The position numbers and the translations under genes are program-made. The notes below the pieces were generated by a model. That model made no database searches, was not told the origin of the DNA, and saw only the letters and a program-made list of their open reading frames with translations. DNA of 64,000 bases from Hemerocallis citrina (lineage: Eukaryota; Streptophyta; Magnoliopsida; Asparagales; Asphodelaceae): NCBI GenBank assembly GCA_017893485.1, contig CM030360.1, positions 12,326,597-12,390,596 of the forward strand, read 5' to 3'. This document shows positions 12,221-21,129 of this stretch, in pieces (position 1 is the stretch's first letter; each line of letters starts with the position of its first letter).

Positions 12221-12985
12221 CACAGAACATTGTTAACTAATTTGTTGTCTGTTCTTGATCATCGGGAATTTGAGGTGTGTTTAATTGAATAAAAGGTTTC
12301 TTACTTTGTATGGGTTATTGAAAATTATTATGGATTTTGTATAGGTTCTTAGATTCCTTCATTAAAAAAAATTTAAAATCTCTTAAAATGTACACCTACC
12401 TTGGCTTTTTTTTTAAACGCGGGGTATCTTTTCACCCCAAAAAAAACATTAAAAAATATACCCCTACGTTTTACAAACGTTGGGGTATACTAAACCTACC
12501 CCGACATTTTCAAAAGCATCTGGCTAGGCTGCCAAACGATCACGGGCATGTGCTATCCCAGCGCTTGTTGGCGGTGTTTAGAAAAACGCCGATAGGGGAT
12601 TCACCGGCGTTTATAAATGCCAGGAATTTCCTGGTTCATTGTTGGGAAGTGAAGGGTCTTTAAAAAATATAACGAACTGACACCATAAGATGAATGGGTA
12701 AGAAGCCTCCTAATGATTTTATTTTCCGTAGACATGCCTCCTCTGCTTTTCTCCCGTTCATTTTGCGAGACCTTAGTGTCTTTTACCCTACCACTACCAC
12801 TATCATTTGAAGAGGCAAGAGAAAAAAAAAAAAAAAAAAAAAAAACAAACAGGTATATCATGTTATAAACATCATAATCAAAATTTGTGTAATCTTATCT
12901 CTCCAGAGCATGAAACAGCATGCTAATTTATTGGAATGCACTGACTTTTGAACTGAAATTAATTCAAGTAAAATTTAGATTCTCT
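12221..12985. other. Intergenic DNA with A-tract
   Basis: No gene is recognised. The stretch at about 12400-12640 carries short complementary phrases around AAACG/CGTTT (for example the ACGTTTTACAAACGT region near 12468) and looks like the remains of a small DNA element. A run of 24 A lies at 12822-12845. Confidence 0.4.
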
Positions 12986-12994
12986 TTTATTAAA

Positions 12995-13166
12995 GAGTAA
13001 TGCTTTAGCCACTACCAATTTCACTGCCATTTTCTTCACTACCTTAAGTGGCAAACTCCTATGGAGAGTTCTCTCACCTACTCTATCTTCCACTACCTAT
13101 TGAAGTGTGCCACCTAAGGTAGTGAAGAGAAATATAGTGAAATTGGTAGTGGATGTAGCATTACTC
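12995..13166. mobile_element. Mutator-type MITE with perfect 9-bp target duplication
   Basis: A 172-bp non-coding element. Its ends are long inverted repeats of about 58 bp, starting GAGTAATGCT on both strands and continuing through CCACTACCAATTTCACT. It is flanked by the identical 9-mer TTTATTAAA at 12986-12994 and 13167-13175. A 9-bp duplication with long terminal repeats is the signature of Mutator-like transposition. It would need a transposase supplied elsewhere. Confidence 0.85.
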
Positions 13167-13175
13167 TTTATTAAA

Positions 13176-13810
13176 TTGAAACTGGATATCAGATGGCCCG
13201 TGTGAATGGTAAGTGAACCACTGAAACATACTCAAATTACTGCCAACTTGTGATTATAAATTACAATTCAGCCATTCAAGACTTGCACAAACATCCATCT
13301 AAGCAAAATATATTCGATTTCATCCAACTCCAATTGCGTGCTTCCAAATTATTCTTTTAATATATAAATACAAAAAAGTTTTATTACTGCATTTGATTTA
13401 CTGAACACCTTTTTTATAACTGCAGATTATCTTTTGAGAACATTCCAATCTATGATACGGAGGAAGATGAATCCACCTCGCAACAACTTAAGGCAATCGT
13501 TTCCATAAAAGACGACATGGTGACTGAAAGAAGCAATGAAGATATAATTAGATCTTCTGATAATTATAACACTAGACAGTTTTGTGATTCTACTATTCCA
13601 ATTACTATTCCAATTACTGTACAAACTCAATGTGAAGTATGTTACTGATCTCTTGTCATGTGAAGCTTGTACTGAACTCTTTGCTTACGAGGTATGCAAA
13701 TACAGCTGAATGGTGTTGTTTTTTATATTTGAATCAACTGAATGGATAAATCTTTTTAATTTCAGGTCCCAATTTGAGATTAGAATTTATATGGTTTAAA
13801 AGTTAGTTTG
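13176..13810. other. AT-rich flank with one exon-like stretch
   Basis: No gene is assigned. A plus-strand stretch at about 13427-13640 is open and is preceded by an acceptor-like TGCAG. It reads as an acidic, Ser/Thr-rich peptide of no recognisable family. It may be chance or an old exon fragment. Confidence 0.25.
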
Positions 13811-13875
13811 AATTTTTGAGAGTTATTTGGCTTATTAACCCTCTTTTTGAAAATATTTAGTAAAATACCCTTGTT
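13811..13875 (+). repeat. Left arm of an inverted repeat flanking the pararetrovirus
   Basis: This arm, with the phrases GTTATTTGGCTTATTAACCC and GAAAATATTTAG, aligns at roughly 70% identity, by eye, with the reverse complement of about 20086-20150. The two arms enclose the integrated caulimovirid. Such arms resemble ends of Mutator-like elements, but no clean target duplication was found. Confidence 0.45.
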
Positions 13876-14222
13876 ATGAAAATAATTAGTGAAATACCCT
13901 AGTTCTTAGTTAGATTTCTATAGTATTCTTCCAATAGTAATTTTAATAGGATGTGTGACCTTTCTACAAAAACTAAAAGTTTTTGGGTTTTAGGATAATT
14001 TTTATTTCTATTATTAGATTTTAGTTTTTCTGCTTTCTACCTTATAAATTATTAATAAATATACAGAAAATTCTTAAAATTAAATTTAATTTACTTACTT
14101 TGTACTGGCTCTAATAACTGGTGTGGGTGCGTGAGATCTCTTATATTGTAGGTGTGAGTAGCGCTTAATCTCCTGGAGACCTGAAAATTAAAAGGAAAAG
14201 AGTATCAAAAACTTTTAAAAGT

Positions 14223-14783
14223 CTAAAGAGTAAAATCTAAATGGTTGAAATAAAGATCAAAGTTTGAAAAATAATATTCTTCGAAATAATGGATATTGTC
14301 AATTCTAAAAAAGTAATCAGGAATGATGGGAATTTCGTCGTCATCGTCGTCAAGTTCTTTTATATATTCTGATTCTGTCTCATATTCTTCACTATCATAT
14401 GGAGGTTCTTCGAGTTCTTCTGTATGTCTATGTTCTCCTCCATTCTGTTCATGTTCTTCTAGAAATTGTCTGTATGCAGTCGTAGGACTCCAAACATAAC
14501 TACTAAATATACCATTTTCATAAAATAACAAAGATCTTTCGTGATAAGTTAGATCGTCAATTATTTCAACATTTATATTACTAGTTTCTCCAGGAATTAT
14601 TTGGTTTATTGTTATAATTATTACTCGTTGAATGCTAAAAAAGAATAATTTGAATTCGTAGCAATCATCCATGCTTATTTGTCTATGAGGATAATAAACA
14701 TCAAAAACTAGCATTCTGTCACTACCTTGGTAATTAACCATTAATTCAAAAATTGGTGAAGCAGTACCGAAATTATTATCCAT
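14223..14783 (-). CDS. Caulimovirid first ORF after the leader, unknown function
   Basis: An intact 186-codon frame starting at ATG 14783, the first long ORF downstream of the viral leader. I do not recognise its family. The N-terminal two thirds are hydrophobic/aromatic with mixed charge. The C-terminal third is strongly acidic (runs of Asp and Glu, including DDDDDE) and ends in an aromatic-rich tail. Acidic segments occur in caulimovirid coat proteins and other virion proteins, but no zinc knuckle or other diagnostic motif is present. It ends with TAG close to the broken end of the viral insert. Confidence 0.5.
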   Translation of the reverse strand: MDNNFGTASPIFELMVNYQGSDRMLVFDVYYPHRQISMDDCYEFKLFFFSIQRVIIITINQIIPGETSNINVEIIDDLTYHERSLLFYENGIFSSYVWSPTTAYRQFLEEHEQNGGEHRHTEELEEPPYDSEEYETESEYIKELDDDDDEIPIIPDYFFRIDNIHYFEEYYFSNFDLYFNHLDFTL

Positions 14784-15282
14784 TGCTTCCGAATAATAAG
14801 GATTTATGAAATAAAGAGCAGAGAGAGATTTCTAAGGATACCTAAAAATCAAAACAAAACGGCCCATCATGCTTCCGACCTAGTTAAACTTTTTTGATCT
14901 GTTCTGTACCAGTTACTACCAGTGGATAAAATACCCCTGGTATGCACCCCGATTTCTGTGCTCCTTTTACATTCTTCCCATCTCAAGATTACTATGCCCT
15001 CAATAGAGCTTCATCCAAGAGATACGTCTAGAACAACTAGTAGCACTTTGGTACAGACAACCACAAAAGTCTAACTATAGAAGGTTGCAAATGAGTCTTT
15101 TTGCAAGATTATTCAGGCAGAGCCTTACAAAACTCTCCCTAAGGGAAAAGAATTTAGTTGTTCATACCTTATTTTCTACAGAGGCTGATAGATGAACTCA
15201 TAAAAGACATTTTATTTTCTTCAAGCTTGTTACTAACAGACTTACAAAGATTATAAGGAATTTTTTTCTTTCCAAGATAGTC
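14784..15282 (-). other. Caulimovirid leader region
   Basis: About 500 nt between the predicted transcription start and the first ORF. This matches the long structured leaders of caulimovirids, through which ribosomes shunt or reinitiate. The expected initiator-Met-tRNA primer site is not intact. The closest match, TGGTACAGAACAG on the minus strand near 14900-14912, lacks a base, so primer-site identity is doubtful. Confidence 0.5.
15211..15216 (-). terminator. Viral poly(A) signal AATAAA
   Basis: AATAAA on the minus strand, about 70 nt downstream of the predicted transcription start. Caulimovirids place the signal shortly after the start so that it is bypassed once and used on the second pass round the circle. 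That gives a terminally redundant RNA. Confidence 0.55.
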
Positions 15283-15305
15283 TGCCCTCTCCCTTACCCT
15301 GCCTT

Positions 15306-15418
15306 CCCTTTTATAGCGAAAGGGATGGCTTCACACCAGATACAATTATTATTCTCCTTACATCACTGCTTACATCACATATATAATTATTGTTTTTCTT
15401 ACATCAGTGCTTACGTCA
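15306..15418 (-). promoter_or_regulatory. 35S-like viral promoter with two as-1-like elements and TATA box
   Basis: On the minus strand the TATA box CTATAAAAGGG lies at 15306-15316. Upstream are two tandem pairs. The distal pair is TGACGTAAG (15410-15418) with TGATGTAAG (15398-15406). The proximal pair is TGATGTAAG twice, ending near 15356. In both pairs the TGA(C/T)G cores are 7 bp apart, the spacing of the as-1 element bound by TGA/bZIP factors. The proximal pair is about 50 bp from the TATA box. The promoter directly follows the stop of the 3' ORF at 15452, the usual caulimovirid position. Confidence 0.8.
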
Positions 15419-15451
15419 TGTTACATTAAATGCTCTGATTACATTTTTGGC

Positions 15452-16465
15452 CTATTCCAGGAAAAGAGATTCCTCTTGGCCGACATCTTCACATGCTGCA
15501 CATTTATGTTGGTGTTCCATCTTCATCAGGCTACAGTAATGTACAGCTGTCTCTGCTATCATTGTCATTGCTCCAGTAGATAGTATCTGGTACCAGCTGT
15601 CAAACAGCTCATGTTTATCTTGTGGCTGTTTGATTTTTGCTATACTGTACATTATTATTTTATCTGGATCTGGGCTGTCATAGATCCATATATTGCTGTC
15701 TCTTTGTTTTATGTCTTTTAATTCATAGTACATGTTCCTAAAGCCCATTGCTCTTCTTTCTGGGATTAATTTCTCAAATTCTTCGGCCTTAAATGGTACA
15801 ATGTTTGATGCTCCATAGATTATTTGGGTGGTCATCCCTATTTTTATAACATGTTCCGCTAGGTATTCTTCTTCATCATTTAGATACTCTGGGATGGCTG
15901 AATACATTCTAACATATATTTTTGAGGCCTTCGTGAGCCCAAAATAATTTTTAGCTACCTTGTAAATTTCTCTTGGTAGGTGGATTAGTTCTTCACATTC
16001 TCTGGATGGGTAAATACAATGGATAAGTCCTCTTTCAAATAGTGCCCTAGTTGTTCTCGGATTGGCTCCTGGTAGGATGATGGTCTTGTTCATGTGCTGC
16101 TGAGATATGGTTCTGATGAATTGGTTTACTTCAGTTACTTGGCATAGCTTCTGAATATATTGTAAAAATAATATTTTCTTTGATGTTTTGATAGGAGCTT
16201 TCTCTGTAAGAAGTGTCTCCTTATATGTGGTTTTATTTGGAGATGTAATTGCTTCTTCCTTAACTGACTGAGAAGGCTCACCTATCTCACTCATTTTTTC
16301 ATCCGCCATATTTTCTGTGGTTACATGCTGGCTTATATGCTGATAGAACAGACTCTGGAGTCCACATATTTGTAGTTGTAACTGGTTAAATACTCCTTTT
16401 AATTGCTCTGCTGTCTCCTTTAGGTAGACTATATCTCGTTCTATTTGCTGAACTCGGGTTTCCAT
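15452..16465 (-). CDS. Caulimovirid 3' ORF in the transactivator/inclusion-body position
   Basis: An intact 337-codon frame beginning at ATG 16465, 20 nt after the RNase H stop, and ending just before the promoter. It opens with a coiled coil (residues about 1-45), followed by a Ser/Glu/Thr-rich linker. A folded part from about residue 95 contains the phrase LPGANPRTTRALFERGLI. The last 25 residues hold a CAAC pair. In several caulimovirid genera this position codes for the translational transactivator that allows reinitiation on polycistronic RNA. Position supports that role, but I cannot confirm it by motif. It is the best preserved viral ORF here. Confidence 0.6.
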   Translation of the reverse strand: METRVQQIERDIVYLKETAEQLKGVFNQLQLQICGLQSLFYQHISQHVTTENMADEKMSEIGEPSQSVKEEAITSPNKTTYKETLLTEKAPIKTSKKILFLQYIQKLCQVTEVNQFIRTISQQHMNKTIILPGANPRTTRALFERGLIHCIYPSRECEELIHLPREIYKVAKNYFGLTKASKIYVRMYSAIPEYLNDEEEYLAEHVIKIGMTTQIIYGASNIVPFKAEEFEKLIPERRAMGFRNMYYELKDIKQRDSNIWIYDSPDPDKIIMYSIAKIKQPQDKHELFDSWYQILSTGAMTMIAETAVHYCSLMKMEHQHKCAACEDVGQEESLFLE

Positions 16466-16485
16466 TCTGCAACAAGTGGAAATAG

Positions 16486-18393
16486 TTAATTTCTTGATAA
16501 GAAATCGGCTAAAATATTAAGTTTTCCTTTTATGTTTTCTATTAAGAAATTGTAATGTGCTAACTCCATCTGCCATCTAATCAATCTTTTATTTGCTATG
16601 GTTGGGTCTATTATTTTATTGATCCAACTTTTTGCTTGTGTATTATCTGTTCTTACTGTAAATTTTGTATGTATTATGAATAATTCAAACTTTTTTATTG
16701 CTTTTAAGATTGCTAGTAGTTCTTTTTCGTTTATGTGGTAATTTTGTTGGGTTTGTGTGAAAGAACCACTAGTATATCTAGCTAATTTTTCTTCACTTTC
16801 TCCTATTTCAATGAATTTTTATACCGCTCCCCAATTAGCTTCACATGCATCAGATTCTATTATCCAAGAACATTCTTTAACCGGTAGTCTTAGCTTTGGT
16901 AATTCTGAAGTTTGTTGTTTTAATATTTTAAGTTTCTCTTCATCCTCCGGGGTCCATTCCCATTTCTTAGACTTTTTGAGTTTTTGTTGCAACCAATTTG
17001 TTTTTGCTGATAAATTTGGTATGTATCCTCTTGTTTGATTTAGTAATCCTATTATAGCTTGCACTTCTCTTTTTTCTTTTAAGACATTAGGAAAAGTCTT
17101 TATTTTTTCTGCTATATGTGGTTGTAATTCTATTCCTTCATGTGATAATTTTGTTCCCAAGAATTCTATCTCAGTTTTGAATAATTCCATGTTCTTTTTT
17201 GATAGTATAATGCCTGCATCCTTCACTATTTCTGTGAATTTTAGTAAATGTTCTTTATGTTGTTCTTCATTTTCTGACCCTATTAGAATATCGTCTACAT
17301 ATACTAATATGAAATTGTTGTATCTTTCAAAAATTTTATCCATATATTCTTGAAATATTCCTGGGCTATTTTTATAGCCGAATGGTAATACATTCCATTC
17401 ATAAAATCCTTGAGGTGTGCTAAATGCCGTTAAAGGTTTTGAATCTTCTGTTAATTTTACATGATAAAATCCTGATTTGCAGTCAAATTTCGAATATATT
17501 TTTCTTATTCTTACTGTGTTAAGTAGTATTTGCATATCTGGTAGTGGATATCCAAATCTCTTAGTATTTTTATTTAATTCCTTGTAATTTACTACCATTC
17601 GAGATTTACCTCTTTTTTCTTCTGAATGTTTTTTTACTATGAATGCTGGTGATGAATGAGGACTTTGTGATTTCCTTATATAATTATTTTCTACTAATTC
17701 TTTTATGTGTATTTTGAATTCTTCTAGGTCTGTTGGAGTATGTCTTATTGGTCTAATTTTAATTATTTTGTTCTTATCTATTAACTCTATATGTGTCATG
17801 GGTTTACTTAAGTTCCATTTTGCTAAGGGATCTTCTCCGCACAGATCCTCTAATTGTTTTTGTAAAATTTCTTTTGTAGTAGTTATTTGAACTTGTTGTA
17901 TTCTAGTTTTATTTGGTAAGTATTGATATTCACCATGCTGGGTTGAAGAAACTCTGATGTGTGGTAGGTCAGTTCTGGAATATGGTTGTGTTATTCTAAT
18001 TGCTATTGCTTGGTTTCCGCAAGGTGTTGTAAATACAACTGATTTATGTGATATAGTTATGGGATAGTATTGTTGGAAGAAGTCATTTCCTAAGAGTACG
18101 TAATTATTCATGTCGTTAAATTGGTATACTATGGGTATTTTTAGTATGTAACTTCCTATTTGTACACTAACGTTTTGTTGGTATTTGTCCAGTATGATTG
18201 TTTGTCCGGTTAATCCAGATATGGCTTTTTTATTAAAACCATCTTGTTTCCATTTTGGTAGTATATTCTCGCGGCATAAACTAGTACCTGCTCCGGTGTC
18301 TATTAGACTATGATAGTTTCTTGATTTGTATTCGTCGTAAACAAATTCTGTTAGGATGTATAATGTGTTTTTTGTTGCTCTTAATGGATTCAT
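16486..18393 (-). pseudogene. Caulimovirid protease-like domain, reverse transcriptase and RNase H
   Basis: One 636-codon frame from ATG 18393 to TAA at 16486-16488, broken only by an in-frame stop at 16819-16821 inside RNase H. Order: a retropepsin-like domain with LIDTGAGTS (DTG at 18292-18300) and LLGNDFF about 65 residues later; then RT with FDCKSGFYHVKL, FGYKNSPGIFQ and YVDD at 17290-17301; then RNase H with ESDAC before the stop and RTDNT, then LADFLSR after it. RT and RNase H replicate the viral DNA. The start codon overlaps the preceding ORF's TGA as ATGA, suggesting coupled or reinitiating translation. Confidence 0.85.
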
Positions 18394-19268
18394 TTGTCCA
18401 ATATCATATTTATTACCATGCTTTCATTGTTTACTGTTATTGTGATTTTTTCTTCTTGAATCGAGTAAGGTTGTACTGATGTAAGGAAGTCAGTTCCTAA
18501 TAACATATCATTAACATGTTGTTCTGGGTCTACATGTAAATATAACAACATTTCCTTTTTACCATTTATCCTTAGTGGTAGTATGATTTTATGTACAATT
18601 GGATGTCTATTATTGTAATAATCTAAGTAATAATATGGGTTATCTAATGTTATCAATTCAGTGGTTTTTATATTTGTTTGTTTAATATGTGAATTAGTAG
18701 CTCCTGTGTCGACTAGGGCTATTTGTTTATTCCATTTTCCGTTGTCATAATATTCTATTTCTATTTTAAATTGGTTATTATTTTGGTGTTCTAATGTATT
18801 TATTATTGGTATTATTTCTAATGCTTATTGTTTATTTCTTATTGATAGTAACCTCTTTCCGAACATTATTTGTGGTGCTTTTTCTTTTTCTTTTTCTTTT
18901 GCTTTATTAAAGTCGAATTCTATATAATTTGGTATGGTCATTTCAGGATTTTCTCTAGCTGGTTTGTACCTTATGATTTCGCTGAATAGCGGCTCTATTT
19001 TAAAATTGTCCGTATTTCTATTTTTTACTTCGTGCTTACTAGTGAAAGCGTAAATATTTCTTATTTGTATGCTCATAACTTTGCTTTTTTCTATCATTTC
19101 TATACCTGATAACTTATGATACATGACTAGACTTTTATCTTTATTTTCTTCTGTCATGCTTATAGAGAAATTAGGTTTTATTGTGAACTTTATCTTTTGG
19201 TACATTAGGTTTCCTTGCACTATTCCTATTAAGGCGTCTTGTGTACTTGATATTATCCTATCATCCAT
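18390..19268 (-). pseudogene. Caulimovirid movement-protein core fused to a first protease-like domain
   Basis: One frame from ATG 19268 to TGA at 18390-18392, broken by a single TAA at 18825-18827. Before the stop, phrases MDDRIISS and LIGIVQGNL followed by KFTI-PNFSIS fit the core of 30K-superfamily movement proteins, which widen plasmodesmata for cell-to-cell spread. After the stop is a retropepsin-like domain with ALVDTGATNS (DTG near 18702-18710) and MLLGTDFL near 18490. The usual N-terminal part of a movement protein is not in this frame and may be lost to a frameshift. The TGA overlaps the next ATG by four bases. Confidence 0.65.
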
Positions 19269-19740
19269 TAGATATATTTAGAGGGGTGTATTTACCTTTT
19301 CCTAGTTGCATTCTTCTTTTTGTATTTTGCCATTTCCATGGTAATTGGTATGGTTTTTTGTGAGGTGGTGGTCTTAAAATTTCATACATGTTACTTGGAA
19401 TTTCTGAAGGTTTTTCAATAATTTTATCTTGGTCCATTTTTACTTCTTCGTATGCTATATCTAGATTTTTCAAGGCTTCTTGCACTTCTTCTGAATTAGG
19501 ATTTGCCATTAAATCTTCTATTTCTAGAATATTTATGTTAAGCTTCGTTATGGCTTCAAGTTCTTTCATACCTTCTTCTGTTATATCTAGTTCTTCTTCT
19601 GGGTATTCTGTTATATATCTTCCTAATTCTTTTATATTTTTATTTATGATTCTTAAATCTTTTGTTATATCAATGAACATTTCAGGACCGGTGTAAACTT
19701 CTTCCAAGTCTTGTATGTCTAAATAAATTTTTGGCTCCAT
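19261..19740 (-). CDS. Caulimovirid small ORF, unknown, overlapping the movement-protein ORF
   Basis: An intact 159-codon frame from ATG 19740. It is acidic and helical/coiled-coil-like for the first 110 residues, then has a basic Pro-rich tail (PPPHKKPYQLPWKW). Its TGA lies inside the start region of the next ORF: ATGGATGA contains both the downstream ATG and this stop. Such start/stop overlaps are typical of polycistronic caulimovirid RNAs. It could be a virion-associated or movement-protein N-terminal product; no diagnostic motif decides. Confidence 0.45.
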   Translation of the reverse strand: MEPKIYLDIQDLEEVYTGPEMFIDITKDLRIINKNIKELGRYITEYPEEELDITEEGMKELEAITKLNINILEIEDLMANPNSEEVQEALKNLDIAYEEVKMDQDKIIEKPSEIPSNMYEILRPPPHKKPYQLPWKWQNTKRRMQLGKGKYTPLNISNG

Positions 19741-20035
19741 GTCCTACTATTTTGTCTGCTAGTAGGCGTTGGCAATACCAACTTGCTTCTTCGTTTCTGT
19801 AATCTAATACTTTGTATGCTATTTATTTTTGTATCTCTTTAGGTAGTTGATTAGTTACTTTTATTGTTAGTAATAGGTATTATGATATTTCTTTATTGGC
19901 GATATGCTTACTTTCTACTAATTTTTTATCAACGTATCTAATCTTGAATTTTGAAAGATTTTTTAATTTAAGTTTCTTTATTTTCTGTGAATTATCCGGC
20001 TTTTCTAAGGTTAAGGTGTATTATAGTTTATAATT
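19741..20035 (-). pseudogene. Broken upstream caulimovirid ORF
   Basis: Minus-strand frame with two stops, Lys-rich at first, then with the phrase NEEASWYCQRLLADKI just before, and overlapping, the ATG of the 159-codon ORF. It is probably the C-terminal end of the preceding viral ORF. Viral homology fades by about 20040, taken here as the insert end. Confidence 0.35.
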
Positions 20036-20085
20036 TCTAGATTGGGGTTATATATAAAATTTTGCTTTTTGGTTATTTAATTAAA

Positions 20086-20150
20086 AGGGGTAGTTGGCTA
20101 AATATTTTTGGAAGAAGGATATTTGGCTAAATAATTTTGAAAAGTGGGGT
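20086..20150 (-). repeat. Right arm of the inverted repeat flanking the pararetrovirus
   Basis: Reverse complement of this arm (ATTATTTAGCCAAATA, then AAAAATATTTAGCCAA) pairs with 13811-13875. It lies just outside the viral homology. Confidence 0.45.
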
Positions 20151-20159
20151 ATTTACCCA

Positions 20160-20800
20160 CTATGCTCAATTTTTGATAGCTTTAGTAATATTAATTTGTA
20201 GTCTTATTCATTTACTAGAGTTGGCCCTTCTGACAAATCTTAATTTTTCTTCTCACCTAGGATAATCCGTATTTGAGTTTATGATTTAATATAATATAAC
20301 CATATATCCATCTTATTGTCAATATTTTTGATTGACTTTGACTTAGCCTTGCATCTGCCAGTTCATGCGCGACACAACAATGTCGATCTCCATAATTTAT
20401 GTCGATCTCCATAATTTGACAAAGCCTCCACCATCAATTGACTTGACACAATTACTTCTCACTCACATCAACCCATTAACTTTAATCTTCATAGTCCAAA
20501 TGGATAGTTGTTAAATTATTCATTATCCTATATGATCCCAAAGAAGATAATCTTTAATGTGTCTAGGATCTAATCTAATCTAACCATATGTCAATCTAAT
20601 CTAATTGATTTTCAATGTGGAACTATTATTCAAGTCACAACCTCAATAGCAGTCGATCACCAAGGCTTTCTCACAACATCTGCCTTGAAATTTTATTAGA
20701 TCCACTGTCACCTGTCTTTCCATATCAACAGATCTTTTGCATCCCCATGCCTCTCCGAAACTTCCAGTGATGTGTAAGTATCACAATCAGTTGTTGGTTA
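20160..20800. other. AT-rich intergenic DNA
   Basis: No gene is seen. A 19-bp unit, TGTCGATCTCCATAATTTA with one variant base, is tandemly duplicated at about 20380-20418. The segment lies downstream of the SSU72-like gene, whose 3' UTR probably covers part of 20800-21027. Confidence 0.4.
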
Positions 20801-21027
20801 TATTTTTGCGGGTTCTCCAGTATACTTCAATGTGCAGCTTCACTTGAATTCCACATGCTAAAGATCCAGTAAAACTAATGAGGAATATTACAACAGCAAG
20901 TCAAAGTTGCTCATCTAACCAATCAATACTAAAATTAATAAAAACAAAAATTTTGATTGGAAAGCATCAAACAAATTATGACAAATTTTCTGCAATTGGT
21001 AATCTGGTGTATAACTATTGTTTATAT

Positions 21028-21129
21028 CTAATAAAACCAGATGTTGTACATGAGCTTTTTCTCGTGTCTCTTCTCAAAAGAAGAAACAATGTCAGCAATT
21101 TTATCCTCCCAATACTCCGCTGCTTCAAT
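21028..21129 (-). CDS. SSU72: SSU72-like exon 4
   Basis: Acceptor GATGCAG precedes 21129. The exon codes for IEAAEYWEDKIADIVSSFEK and a basic tail ending NIWFY before TAG. It matches the C-terminal helix of SSU72 proteins. Intron 3 is 3,957 bp. Confidence 0.85.
   Translation of the reverse strand: MEAAEYWEDKIADIVSSFEKRHEKKLMYNIWFY

Larger units (their letters stand above)
14095..20040 (-). mobile_element. Endogenous pararetrovirus (Caulimoviridae), rearranged partial genome
   Basis: A plant dsDNA reverse-transcribing virus genome integrated on the minus strand. Reading 5' to 3' on that strand: a broken ORF (20035-19741), a 159-codon ORF, movement protein plus protease-like domain, second protease-like domain plus RT/RNase H, a 3' ORF, a 35S-like promoter and poly(A) signal, a leader of about 500 nt, and a 186-codon ORF. 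Because an ORF follows the promoter, the circular genome was opened elsewhere. The ends lie within the part that should join 14223 to 19740. I see no coat-protein zinc knuckle, so the coat-protein region is probably among the missing sequence. There are no LTRs or integrase, as expected for the family. Confidence 0.85.

Noticed and set aside
14901..14914. Viral tRNA primer-binding site
   Set aside because: The sequence TGGTACAGAACAG lacks a base and differs at other positions from the initiator-Met-tRNA complement; kept only as a doubtful remnant.
19388..19696. Plus-strand Ser/Ile-rich frame of 102 codons
   Set aside because: Antisense of the viral 159-codon ORF.
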